This document shows positions 50,976 through 59,450 of a DNA stretch of 64,000 nt, one piece after another (the first letter of the stretch is position 1; every line of letters begins with the position of its first letter). A program made the position numbers and the translations under genes. The notes beneath the pieces are model-generated. The model was not told the DNA's origin and did no database searches. It worked only from the letters and a program-made list of their open reading frames with translations. This DNA comes from Microlunatus speluncae (lineage in GTDB: Bacteria; Actinomycetota; Actinomycetes; Propionibacteriales; Propionibacteriaceae): assembly GCF_009299835.1 (NCBI RefSeq), contig NZ_VKCZ01000013.1:1-64000 (forward strand). The letters run 5' to 3'.

Positions 50976-51956
50976 GTGGCCAACCCCCTCAGAGTCGCCG
51001 TGCTGAGCTTCTGGCACGTGCACGCCGGCGACTACTCCCGCTCCACCCAGAATCATCCTGACACCGAACTCGTCGCCGTGTACGACGACGACACCGAGCG
51101 CGGCTCGGCCGGCGCGAAGGACTTCGGCGTCGAGTTCACTGATGATCTTGACGCACTCCTGGCCAGGGACGACATCGACGCCGTCACCGTCACCACCGAG
51201 ACCACCCGGCATCGCGACGTGATGGTCGCCGCGGCGCGGGCGGGCAAGCACATCTTCACCGAGAAGTTGCTCGCGCCGACCGTGGCCGAGGCGGAGGAGA
51301 TCATCGCGGCCGCCGACGAGAACAACGTGAAGTTGATCGTCTCGCTGCCCCGGCTCTACCACGGCTACACCGCGAAGATCAGTGAGATCCTCGCCACCGG
51401 CGCGTTGGGCGAGCTGACCTACGGCCGGGTCCGGCTGTCCCACGACGGGGCCGTCGCCAACTGGCTGCCGGAGCGGTTCTACGATCCGGCGACGGCGATC
51501 GGCGGCGCGCTGACCGACCTCGGTTGCCACCCGGTCTACCTGACCCAGCTGTTCCTCGGCGACGATCCGGACACGGTCAGCGCCACCTACCGGTCGATCA
51601 CCAAGCGGCCGGTCGATGATCATGCCGTGGTCACCGTCGGCTATCCGAACCAGCGGATCGGTGTGATCGAGGCCGGCTTCGCCAGCCGGACCCCGTTCAG
51701 CATCGAGCTGTTCGGCACCGAGGGCGCGCTGATCTACAACGACGCCGAGAACGTCGTCCGGGTCTCCGCCGGCCGGGACTGGACCAGCCACGAGGTGCCC
51801 GAGCACAGCCAGGACGCCTACGGCCAGTGGGTCGACCACATCCGCAACGGGACGCGGGCCGACGACAACCTGGCCCGGGCCGTCGAGCTGACCCGGTTGG
51901 TCGTCGCCGCCAACGAGGCGGCCGCGAGCGGCAACTCCGTTTCCTACTCTCACTGA
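50976..51956 (+). CDS. Gfo/Idh/MocA family oxidoreductase
   Basis: A 326-residue NAD(P)-dependent sugar dehydrogenase-like protein. The N-terminal Rossmann strand is RVAVLSFWHVHAGDYSR, where the usual GxGxxG is replaced by SFWHVHAG, a variant seen in some subfamilies. The family EKP motif reads TEKLL instead, so the catalytic Lys is kept but Pro is not. His residues near 'TDLGCHPVYLTQLF' fit the C-terminal active site. The GTG start follows GAGG. It is divergent from importer 2 and 23 nt upstream of a second member, so it probably metabolises the imported sugar. Confidence 0.88.
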   Translation: MANPLRVAVLSFWHVHAGDYSRSTQNHPDTELVAVYDDDTERGSAGAKDFGVEFTDDLDALLARDDIDAVTVTTETTRHRDVMVAAARAGKHIFTEKLLAPTVAEAEEIIAAADENNVKLIVSLPRLYHGYTAKISEILATGALGELTYGRVRLSHDGAVANWLPERFYDPATAIGGALTDLGCHPVYLTQLFLGDDPDTVSATYRSITKRPVDDHAVVTVGYPNQRIGVIEAGFASRTPFSIELFGTEGALIYNDAENVVRVSAGRDWTSHEVPEHSQDAYGQWVDHIRNGTRADDNLARAVELTRLVVAANEAAASGNSVSYSH

Positions 51957-51979
51957 TCTCACCGAGGAGCGTTCATCAC

Positions 51980-52978
51980 ATGAGCACGATCAAGGTCGGC
52001 CTGATCGGGGCCGGCGGCATCGCCTCCGCTCACATCCGCGGCTATGCCACCCACAGCGACAAGATCAAGATCACGGCGGTCGCCGACGCCGTGCCGGAGA
52101 CCCTGGCCAAGCGGGCCGAGGAGCTCGGCGCCGAATCGTTCGCCGACTACCACGACATGATCAACTCGGCCGACATCGACGCGGTGGACATCTGCCTGCC
52201 GCACCATCTGCACGCCGACGCGATCCTCACCGCGGCCGGAGCCGGCAAGCACATCCTGTGTGAGAAGCCGCTCTGCCTGAACGCCGACGAGGCGCGTCAG
52301 GTGCTGGACGCGGTCTCCTCCGCCGGGGTCACCTTGATGAGCGGTCACAACCAGCTCTTCATGCCCGCCGTGGCGAAGGCGAAGGAGCTGATCGAGTCCG
52401 GCGCCCTCGGCAAGGTGTACGAGGTCCGGACCACCGACAGCTTCTACAACAACTTCGACCCGGCCAACATGGGCTGGCGGGCCAGCAGCAAGACCAGCGG
52501 CGGCGGCGAGCTGATCGACACCGGCTACCACCCGACCTACCTGATGCTGCACCTGGCCGGCGGCGTCCCGGTCGAGGCGACCGCGATGCTGTCGACGCAC
52601 CGACTGACCTTCGCCGAGGGCGAGGACTCCGCGCAGGTGTTGATCAGGTTCGACAACGGCGTCGTCGGCCAGCTGGTGACCAGCTGGGCGTACACCCCGG
52701 CGTCGGTCACCGAGCGGTTCTCGGTGGTCGGCGAGCTCGGCTCCCTGTACGGGACCAAGTCGGAGCTGTCGTACACGCTGCGCTCCGGCGAGTCGAAGAC
52801 CGAGGAGTTCGAGGAGGTCGACACCTTCACCGCCGAGATCGGCCACTTCGCCGATTCCTTGATCAACAAGACCCGGCCGCTGCACACCGAGAAGGAGGGG
52901 ATCGAGGCCCTCGGCATCATCCTCGCCGCGTACGAGGGGGCGAAGACCAAGACGATCGCCCCGGTGATCCAGGTCTAG
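51980..52978 (+). CDS. Gfo/Idh/MocA family oxidoreductase
   Basis: A 332-residue enzyme with the canonical features missing from its neighbour: GLIGAGGIASAHIRG for the nucleotide, CEKPLCLNADEA with the catalytic Lys, and 'GGGELIDTGYHPTYLMLHLAGG' with the active-site His. It is expected to oxidise or epimerise a sugar or inositol with NAD. GAGGAG precedes the ATG by 10 nt. Tandem pairs of this family commonly divide successive oxidation and reduction steps, which fits co-transcription with the gene at 50976. Confidence 0.92.
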   Translation: MSTIKVGLIGAGGIASAHIRGYATHSDKIKITAVADAVPETLAKRAEELGAESFADYHDMINSADIDAVDICLPHHLHADAILTAAGAGKHILCEKPLCLNADEARQVLDAVSSAGVTLMSGHNQLFMPAVAKAKELIESGALGKVYEVRTTDSFYNNFDPANMGWRASSKTSGGGELIDTGYHPTYLMLHLAGGVPVEATAMLSTHRLTFAEGEDSAQVLIRFDNGVVGQLVTSWAYTPASVTERFSVVGELGSLYGTKSELSYTLRSGESKTEEFEEVDTFTAEIGHFADSLINKTRPLHTEKEGIEALGIILAAYEGAKTKTIAPVIQV

Positions 52979-53039
52979 GGAGGGTGTGTCCGGGCCGGGG
53001 GCGTGAGAGCGTCCCCGGACCGGCACTAACCTGGGCACC

Positions 53040-53561
53040 ATGTCCGGTCCGCTGATCCTCGCCTACGGCGACAAGTCCCCGCAGCTCGATCCCGATGCCT
53101 GGGTCGCACCCAACGCGACGGTGGTCGGCGAGGTGACGCTGGAGGCCGAGGCCAGCGTGTTCTACGGTGCGGTGCTGCGCGGCGACATGGCCGCGATCAG
53201 GCTCGGGGCGGGCAGCAATCTGCAGGACAACGTCGTGGTGCACACCGACACCGGCTTCCCGGCGATCATCGGTGCCGGAGTCAGCGTCGGCCACGCCGCC
53301 GTGGTGCACGGCTGCACCCTCGAGGACGAGACCTTGATCGGCATGAACGCGACCGTGCTGAACGGCGCGGTGATCGGCCGGCATTCGCTGGTCGCGGCCG
53401 GGGCCGTGGTGCTGGAGGGCACGATCGTCCCACCGCGTTCGCTGGTCGCCGGCGTGCCCGGCAAGGTGCGGCGAGAGCTGACCGACGCCGAGGTGGAGAA
53501 GGTGATCGGCAACGCCAAGCACTACCTCGAGCTCGCGGCTGTTCACCGCACGTTGCGGTAG
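53040..53561 (+). CDS. Gamma-class carbonic anhydrase-like protein
   Basis: A 173-residue left-handed beta-helix protein of hexapeptide repeats. The three zinc ligands His68 (VVVHTD), His85 (VGHAA) and His90 (VVHGC) are conserved, as are Arg and Asp in 'GAVLRGDMAAI' and Gln62-Asp63-Asn64. Members act as carbonic anhydrases or as unassigned acyl/transferase relatives (PaaY/YrdA). TAACCT at 53027-53032 followed by 7 nt and ATG indicates a leaderless mRNA, so it is probably independent of the oxidoreductase operon upstream. Confidence 0.92.
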   Translation: MSGPLILAYGDKSPQLDPDAWVAPNATVVGEVTLEAEASVFYGAVLRGDMAAIRLGAGSNLQDNVVVHTDTGFPAIIGAGVSVGHAAVVHGCTLEDETLIGMNATVLNGAVIGRHSLVAAGAVVLEGTIVPPRSLVAGVPGKVRRELTDAEVEKVIGNAKHYLELAAVHRTLR

Positions 53562-53584
53562 CGCTCGGGGTATCGTCACGGTGC

Positions 53585-54085
53585 ATGGGGTCGGTGCCGT
53601 GGCTGGACGAGTGCGAGCAGGATTGCTGGATCGCGCTGATGAACATCTCGATGAGGCTCGAGGGCACCCTTGATTCCCTGCTGAGCAAGGAATCCGGGCT
53701 GCGGATGATCGACTACTACGTGCTGGCGATGCTGTCGGAGAGCCGGGACCGGACGCTGACCATGGGCGAGCTCGCCGCCCGGACCAACTCCTCCCCGTCC
53801 CGGATGTCGCATGTGGTCAAGCGGCTCGAGGGGCGCGGCTGGGTCCGCCGATCGCCGTCCGAGGTGGACGGCCGCGGCACCCTGGCCAGCCTGACCGACG
53901 CCGGGCTGACCAAGATCGAGGACGCGGCACCGGGGCACGTGCGGCAGGTCCGGCGGTTGATCTTCGACGCCCTGGGCGCGGAGGACCTGGGGCCGCTGAC
54001 CGACAGCCTGACCAAGATCGCCGAGCGGCTGACCCCGCCGCTGGCCCGGCGTTCGGTGGCCGACACCCAGGCCGGCCGGACCTGA
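53585..54085 (+). CDS. MarR family transcriptional regulator
   Basis: A 166-residue winged-helix regulator. The DNA-binding region reads 'LTMGELAARTNSSPSRMSHVVKRLEGRGWVRRSPSEVDGRGTLASLTDAG', where the wing has the DxRG motif of MarR proteins. Helices at both ends form the dimer interface. Ligand unknown. It begins 23 nt after the carbonic anhydrase gene and is followed by a gene of the terpenoid-cyclase-like toroid fold. Confidence 0.92.
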   Translation: MGSVPWLDECEQDCWIALMNISMRLEGTLDSLLSKESGLRMIDYYVLAMLSESRDRTLTMGELAARTNSSPSRMSHVVKRLEGRGWVRRSPSEVDGRGTLASLTDAGLTKIEDAAPGHVRQVRRLIFDALGAEDLGPLTDSLTKIAERLTPPLARRSVADTQAGRT

Positions 54086-54147
54086 GTCGAGCCGTTCCTG
54101 ACCGATCTGTTCATGACAGGGCGGCTCCGGCGCGCCAGGCTGGAGTC

Positions 54148-55038
54148 ATGTCCATCGATCTGTTCGAGGCCGAATCCTTTCTCACCCGGCACGGCCGGCT
54201 ACTGGACCGGCGGCGGTTCGAGCTGCTGCTCGGCCGGGGGTCGACGGATGCCGTGCTCGCCGCGCTCGACGGCTACCGCAACCCCGACGGCGGCTACGGC
54301 TGGGGGCTCGAGCCGGACCTGCGGGCTCCGGAGAGCCAGCCCGGCGGCGCCCTGCACGCCTTCGAGGTGCTGGCCGAACTCGGGGCGGTGACGACGCCGC
54401 GGTCGGCGCAGCTGTGCGACTGGCTGGAGTCGGTCACTCTGCCGGACGGCGGGCTGCCGTTCGCCCTCCCGGTCGCCGACGGCCGTGGATCCGCGCCGTT
54501 CTGGGTCGAGGCCGACCCGACCGAATCCACCTTGCACAGCACGGCTTTCGTCGTCGGGGTGGCACTGCGGGTCGCGGTCCATGATCGCGCCGTCGCCGAT
54601 CATGCCTGGATCGAGCGGGCGATCGCGTACTGCCTGGGTGAGATCGAGAAGCTGGACGCCGCCCCGCACGCGATCGCGCTGGCGTTCACGATCCAGTTCC
54701 TGGATGCGCTGAGCGACAGCCGGCCGGCCGAGGCGGCGGCCCTGTTGGAGCGGCTCGGCCGCTACCTTCCGGAGGACGGTGTGGTGCCGGTCGCCGGCGG
54801 CTCGCCGGACGAGGCCATCCGGCCGCTGATCTTCGCCCCACTGCCCGGGCGGCCGGCGCGACGGCTCTTCTCCGACGCCGTGATCAACGCCGATCTTGAT
54901 CGGCTGGCGGCGGCACAGCACGAGGACGGCGGCTGGCGGGTCGACTTCGCCAGCTACTCCCCCGCGGCCGAGCTCGAGTGGTCCGGCTACGAGACCGTAC
55001 GAGCAGTCTCTGTGCTCCGCGCCAACGGACGCACCTGA
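54148..55038 (+). CDS. Alpha/alpha-toroid protein (prenyltransferase/squalene-oxidase repeat-like)
   Basis: A 296-residue protein. Repeats such as 'YRNPDGGYGWGLEPDL', 'LPDGGLPFALP' and 'AAQHEDGGWRVDF' are the QW-like/GGW turns of terpenoid cyclase and prenyltransferase beta-subunit barrels. The DxDD acid motif of squalene-hopene cyclases is not seen, so a cyclase activity is doubtful. Function unknown; it probably forms an operon with the MarR gene 62 nt upstream, or uses CAGGCT 6 nt before its ATG. Confidence 0.75.
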   Translation: MSIDLFEAESFLTRHGRLLDRRRFELLLGRGSTDAVLAALDGYRNPDGGYGWGLEPDLRAPESQPGGALHAFEVLAELGAVTTPRSAQLCDWLESVTLPDGGLPFALPVADGRGSAPFWVEADPTESTLHSTAFVVGVALRVAVHDRAVADHAWIERAIAYCLGEIEKLDAAPHAIALAFTIQFLDALSDSRPAEAAALLERLGRYLPEDGVVPVAGGSPDEAIRPLIFAPLPGRPARRLFSDAVINADLDRLAAAQHEDGGWRVDFASYSPAAELEWSGYETVRAVSVLRANGRT

Positions 55039-55069
55039 CCCGGCGCGGTCGCGGTGATCAACCGGCCGG

Positions 55070-56710
55070 TCACCGCACTGCCAGGGCTGCCTGATACTCG
55101 TCGCGGAGCTTGTCGCCGCCGCCCTTGCGCCAGGTGTCGGCGAGCCCGGCGAGTTCGCTGACGTTCTTCCGGCCGACGACGACATCGTTGACGGTGTCGG
55201 TGATCTTCTGCTCGACGCTGGCCATCTTGGCGGCCGATTCGGCGTAGACACCGGCGACCGGGTTGTCGAGCCGGTGATCGGAGACTGCCTTCTGGTAGTC
55301 GTGCATCTTCCTGACCATGGTCTGGTCGCCGTTGGACGCGAACAGCACGTCCGGACCGCCGGCGACGAACCGCAGCGACAGGCTGGTGGTCTCCGCCTCG
55401 CCTCGCTCGGTGAGCACCGGGCGCTCGCCGTCGATGGTGTGATCGGCGCCCTCGACGCCGTACGTGCGCAGGAAGTTCTCCTGGCTGCTGAACGGCGCGG
55501 AGAGGAAGTCGAGGATGCGCAGGCACTCGGTGATCTTGGCCTCGTCGGCCTTCTTGATGAAGGTGAGGAAGTCGGTGGCGGCGGTGATGTGCTGGGCGGC
55601 CGGCCCGCCCTCGGCCAGGAACGGCCGGAGCAGGTCGACGGTGAAGGTCAGCTTGCCGCGCACGGTGTAACGGACGAAGTTGTCCGCCCGGACCAGGATC
55701 GTGCCGTTGGAGAACAGCGGCTCCATGTCGAACTGGGTCGCGCCGGCACTGCTCGGATGCCAGTAGCCCTTGCGCCAGGTGTCGGCGGTGTAGCCGATCG
55801 CCGCCTGCCATTCCTCGGTCTCGATCTGGTACGTCAGCCCGCCGGCCGGCTCGGCCCGCCAGCCGTTGGGCACGCCGAACATCGGATGGAACAGGGTGCT
55901 GAGCCAGTCACCGGCGTCGCCGAGGGCGAAGCGCTTGTCCTTGGCACTGGTGACCGCCGCGCACATCTCGTCGAACTCGTCCCGGCTGGCCGGATTCGGG
56001 TCGGCCCCCAGTTGTTCGATCTTGTCCGACCGGGTGAACACCGCGCTGCCGGTCCGGATCCGCAGCGTCGGGGTGGCGAAGATCTTTCCGCCGACGATCG
56101 TCGGCAGCCAGGACTCCTGCGGCAGCCGGGCCAGGTTCGGATACTCCTTGACGGCATCGCCCGACATATGCGGGCTCAGGTCCGCGAACTTCGCCTCCGC
56201 GACCGACTCCCAACGTTTCAGCCCCCAGGCCTCACTCGGATACATGGTGACGATGTCGGGGATCTGATCACCGGTCAGCACGGCGGCCAGCTTGGTGGCG
56301 AAGTCGGTCGGCACCAGGGTGGAGGTGAGCTTCGTGTTCAGCGCGGCGTTGATCGCCTGCCAGTAGGCGTTCTGGCCGACCGCGGCCGGCGGCGGGCTGA
56401 AGGTCACCACCAGGTTGCTGGTCGTGCCGCCGCTGCCGACCTCCCGATTGACGGTCCGGGTCTGCTGCTCGGGCCGTGGATAGGCGAAGTAGCCGTCGTT
56501 GATGCCGGCGGCAAGATCACCGGGCAGGTCCGGTTTACCGCCGGTGAACGGTACGTGGGTCGGCAGCGGCACCCCGTCGGCGGCGTTGCGCTGCGCCGGA
56601 GTGCTCGACCCGGACGGACCGCAGCCGGTCATCGCGGCGAGACCGAGCCCGCCGGCGAGGCCGATCAGCGAGCGGCGGGTGAGGGCGACGGACTGATGAT
56701 CTTGAGTCAT
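55070..56710 (-). CDS. Extracellular binding lipoprotein, LplA-like (ABC importer 3)
   Basis: A 546-residue solute-binding protein, longer than importers 1 and 2 and typical of the LplA/oligosaccharide group. It has signal TRRSLIGLAGGLGLAAM with lipobox MTGC (Cys30). Conserved-looking segments include 'YWQAINAALNTKLTSTLVP', 'DIVTMYPSEAWGLKRWESVAEAKFADLSPHM' and 'TYGVEGADHTIDGERPVLTERGE', the last being characteristic of LplA-type proteins. AGGAG is 7 nt before the ATG. It is the last gene of the operon that starts at 58642. Confidence 0.92.
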   Translation of the reverse strand: MTQDHQSVALTRRSLIGLAGGLGLAAMTGCGPSGSSTPAQRNAADGVPLPTHVPFTGGKPDLPGDLAAGINDGYFAYPRPEQQTRTVNREVGSGGTTSNLVVTFSPPPAAVGQNAYWQAINAALNTKLTSTLVPTDFATKLAAVLTGDQIPDIVTMYPSEAWGLKRWESVAEAKFADLSPHMSGDAVKEYPNLARLPQESWLPTIVGGKIFATPTLRIRTGSAVFTRSDKIEQLGADPNPASRDEFDEMCAAVTSAKDKRFALGDAGDWLSTLFHPMFGVPNGWRAEPAGGLTYQIETEEWQAAIGYTADTWRKGYWHPSSAGATQFDMEPLFSNGTILVRADNFVRYTVRGKLTFTVDLLRPFLAEGGPAAQHITAATDFLTFIKKADEAKITECLRILDFLSAPFSSQENFLRTYGVEGADHTIDGERPVLTERGEAETTSLSLRFVAGGPDVLFASNGDQTMVRKMHDYQKAVSDHRLDNPVAGVYAESAAKMASVEQKITDTVNDVVVGRKNVSELAGLADTWRKGGGDKLRDEYQAALAVR

Positions 56711-56733
56711 GATCGACTCCTGTCGGTGTTGGG

Positions 56734-57681
56734 TCAACCCTTCACGGCACCGGTGAGGACGCCGCTTCGGAAATGACGTTGCAGGAAGGGATAGATGCAG
56801 GCGATCGGCAGGATCGCGAGCACGACGATCGCCATCTGGAGCGCCTGCGTGGGCGGCAGCGCGCCGACCTCGGAGGCCTGCTTGCCCATCGGCGTGCCCT
56901 GCAGCACGTACGTGCGCAGCACCAACTGCAAGGGCCATTTGGACGAGTCGTTGAGGTAGAGCAGGGCGTTGAAGAAGGAGTTCCAGTAGCCGACGGCGTA
57001 GAACATGCCGACCACCGCGATCACCGCCTTGGACAACGGGATGACGATCTGCCAGAGCACCCGGAACTCGCCGGCCCCGTCGATCCGGGCGCTGTCCATC
57101 AGCTCCGCCGGGATGCCGATGAAGAAGCCGCGGACGATCACCAGGTTGAACGCGCTCACCGCGCCCGGCAGGATCAGCGACCAGTAGCTGTCCAGCAGGC
57201 CGAGCTGCTTCACCATCAGGTAGACCGGAATGATGCCGGGCGTGAAGAGGAAGGTCAGCAGCACCAGGGTCAGCAACGGCTTCTGCAGCAGTGCACCACG
57301 CCGGCTCAGGGCGTAGGCCGCCAGCACAGTGCTGATCAGCGACACGGCGGTGCCGACCACGGTGATCCCCAGGCTGACCACGATCGCCCGGGACACGACG
57401 CCGCCCGCCAGGATGGTCCGGTACGCCTCCAGGCTCGGATCCTGAGGAATGATCAGATAGCCGCCGGCGGCATTGATCGCCTCCTCCGAGGCGAGGCTGG
57501 TGGAGATGACGATCATGAACGGGAAGACGACGATCGCCACCACGGCCAGCAGCGCCAGACCCTTGAGCAGGACGACGATCGCGCTGGGCCGGCCCATCCA
57601 GACCGGTCGCTGCACCGCCACCTTGGCCGAGTGTCCGGTGCTGGCCCGCCGGGCCGGCCTGTCGATCACCTGGTCAGCCAC
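56734..57681 (-). CDS. ABC oligosaccharide permease, LplC/YtcP-like
   Basis: A 315-residue permease with six helices. The docking loop reads 'MDSARIDGAGEFRVLWQIVIPLSKAVIAV', and 'SEEAINAAGGYLIIPQDPSLEAYRTIL' plus 'VRGFFIGIPAELM' are typical of the LplC/YtcP subgroup. The GTG start overlaps the partner permease by 8 nt. It precedes the LplA-like lipoprotein gene by 23 nt. Confidence 0.93.
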   Translation of the reverse strand: MADQVIDRPARRASTGHSAKVAVQRPVWMGRPSAIVVLLKGLALLAVVAIVVFPFMIVISTSLASEEAINAAGGYLIIPQDPSLEAYRTILAGGVVSRAIVVSLGITVVGTAVSLISTVLAAYALSRRGALLQKPLLTLVLLTFLFTPGIIPVYLMVKQLGLLDSYWSLILPGAVSAFNLVIVRGFFIGIPAELMDSARIDGAGEFRVLWQIVIPLSKAVIAVVGMFYAVGYWNSFFNALLYLNDSSKWPLQLVLRTYVLQGTPMGKQASEVGALPPTQALQMAIVVLAILPIACIYPFLQRHFRSGVLTGAVKG

Positions 57682-58642
57682 GGGAGTAGACCCCTTCCTC
57701 GCCCAGCACGTGCGCCACCTTGTTGGCGGCCAAGATCAACAGGAACCCGACCAGACCCTTGACCAGGCCGGCGGCGACCCCGATGCTCCAGTCGCCGTCG
57801 ACCACCCCGCGGAAGTAGACATAGGTGTCCAGCACCTCGGCCGCGTCGGCGCCGACCGCATCGCGCTGCAGCAGGATCTGCTCGAAGCCGACACTCAGTG
57901 ACGTGCCGAGATGCAAGATCATCAACAGCACGATGATCGGCCGGATGCCGGGCAGCGTGATGTGCCAGAAGCGGCGGCCGGCGCCGGCGCCGTCGATCGC
58001 GGCGGATTCGTAGAGGCTGGCGTCGATGGTGGCCAGCGCGGCCAGGAAGATGATCGTCCCCCAGCCGGCGTCCTTCCAGACCTGCTGCGAGACCAGCAGC
58101 AGCTTGAAGGTGGACGGCTCCGTCATCAGGTCGACCGGCCCGCCGCCCAGGGTGCGGGCCACATCGGCCACCGCTCCGGTGCCGCCGAGGACCTGCTCGA
58201 ACATCGCCACCACGATCACCCAGGAGAGGAAGTGCGGCAGATAGATGATCGACTGCACCGCCCCGCGGAGCAGCGGCGAGATCAGGCTGTGCAGCAGGAC
58301 GGCGAGCAGGATCGGCAGCGGAAAGGACAGCACGGTCTGCAGGGCGGTGATCTGCAGCGTGTTGGCGAACGCGGTCCAGAACGCGGAGTCCTCCACCAGC
58401 ACGGTGAAGTTCTCCAGCCCGATCCAGCTGCTCTCCGACAACGGCAGATACGGCACGTAATCCATGAAGGCGACCAGGTTCCCGATCAACGGGATGTAGG
58501 TGAACACCAGCAGCAACAGCACGACCGGCAACGCCATGATCAACAGCGGTGCGTCGTTGCGCAGCCGGGTCGGCAGCGCGGTGCGCCGCCGGCGCACCGC
58601 GGGTTTCGGCTCGGCCGTCGTCCGTTCGACGGTCACCGCCAT
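57674..58642 (-). CDS. ABC oligosaccharide permease, LplB/YteP-like
   Basis: A 322-residue permease, first gene of importer 3. Features include 'LPVVLLLLVFTYIPLIGNLVAFMDY', 'YLPHFLSWVIVVAMFEQVLGG' and the docking loop 'YESAAIDGAGAGRRFWHITLPGIRPII', typical of LplB. GGAGGTGA precedes ATG 58642; an upstream ATG (58672) would add ten residues without a ribosome site. It is divergent from an IclR-family gene whose product probably represses it. Confidence 0.93.
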   Translation of the reverse strand: MAVTVERTTAEPKPAVRRRRTALPTRLRNDAPLLIMALPVVLLLLVFTYIPLIGNLVAFMDYVPYLPLSESSWIGLENFTVLVEDSAFWTAFANTLQITALQTVLSFPLPILLAVLLHSLISPLLRGAVQSIIYLPHFLSWVIVVAMFEQVLGGTGAVADVARTLGGGPVDLMTEPSTFKLLLVSQQVWKDAGWGTIIFLAALATIDASLYESAAIDGAGAGRRFWHITLPGIRPIIVLLMILHLGTSLSVGFEQILLQRDAVGADAAEVLDTYVYFRGVVDGDWSIGVAAGLVKGLVGFLLILAANKVAHVLGEEGVYSRG

Positions 58643-58684
58643 GAAGATCACCTCCGTTGGTGAGTGATGCATCTATAGCACCAC

Positions 58685-58705
58685 TTGCTGATGCTAACAT
58701 AGCAA
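58685..58705. promoter_or_regulatory. Candidate IclR operator overlapping the iclR -10
   Basis: TTGCT (58685-58689) and AGCAA (58701-58705) frame an inner palindrome TGCTAACATAGCA (58692-58704). The -10 of the IclR gene (TAACAT, 58695-58700) lies exactly in its centre. A partly similar TGCATCTATAGCA lies at 58668-58680 toward the importer. This arrangement suits autoregulation plus control of importer 3. Confidence 0.5.
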
Positions 58706-58706
58706 C

Positions 58707-59450
58707 ATGCGTCCCGCGCAACCGAATCAGTCCCTGATCGACGGACTCGCCTGCCTGCAGGTCCTCGCCGCCCACGACACCCCACTCGGGTCGCGCGAGT
58801 TGGGCCGCATGCTCGGCCTCGAGCCCACCCGGGTGAACCGGCTGCTCAAGACGCTGGCGTACGTGGGCATGGCCCAGCAGGACGACTCCCGCAAATACCT
58901 GCCCGGCCCCGGGATCCACGTCCTGGCGGCGCAGAGCCTGCACGGTTCGGGCCTGTTGCGGCGGGCCGTCGGTCCACTGAACAGCCTGCTGCCGCTCGGC
59001 CACATGGTCGCCTTCGGTGTGCTCTGGCGGACCCGGGTGTGCTATCTCTACTTCGCCGATCAGCGCCGCACCGCCGCCGAGATCTTCGGCTCCGAGGCCG
59101 CGTTCCCGGCTTCGGAGTCCGGGCTGGGCCTGGCCCTCCTGGCCGATCACTCCGAAGCCGAGGTGCGAGCCCTGTACGAGAACGCCGCCGACGCCGAACT
59201 CAACGGCGACACCCCGGACCTGGACGGCCGGAACGGCCTGCTGGCTCAGGTCCGCCGGGCCCGCCGCCGCGGCTACGGCCTGACCCTCGGCTACGGCACG
59301 CCGCTGGTCCGGACGGTCGCCGTCACCGTCGGGGATCCGCCGGTCGCCGCGATCGGCCTGTCCGGCACGCTGACCGACGACGAGATCCCCGGACTGGTTG
59401 ATCAACTACGCCGGACCGCCGACCAGATCTCCGTAGTCGATCAGGTGTAG
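58707..59450 (+). CDS. IclR family transcriptional regulator
   Basis: A 247-residue regulator. The winged helix (residues 5-65: 'SLIDGLACLQVLAAHDTPLGSRELGRMLGLEPTRVNRLLKTLAYVGMAQQD') is followed by the IclR effector domain ending 'VRTVAVTVGDPPVAAIGLSG'. It is divergent from importer 3, the usual place for its regulator. TAACAT 6 nt before the ATG suggests a leaderless mRNA. Its last 10 nt overlap the convergent gene at 59441. Confidence 0.92.
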   Translation: MRPAQPNQSLIDGLACLQVLAAHDTPLGSRELGRMLGLEPTRVNRLLKTLAYVGMAQQDDSRKYLPGPGIHVLAAQSLHGSGLLRRAVGPLNSLLPLGHMVAFGVLWRTRVCYLYFADQRRTAAEIFGSEAAFPASESGLGLALLADHSEAEVRALYENAADAELNGDTPDLDGRNGLLAQVRRARRRGYGLTLGYGTPLVRTVAVTVGDPPVAAIGLSGTLTDDEIPGLVDQLRRTADQISVVDQV

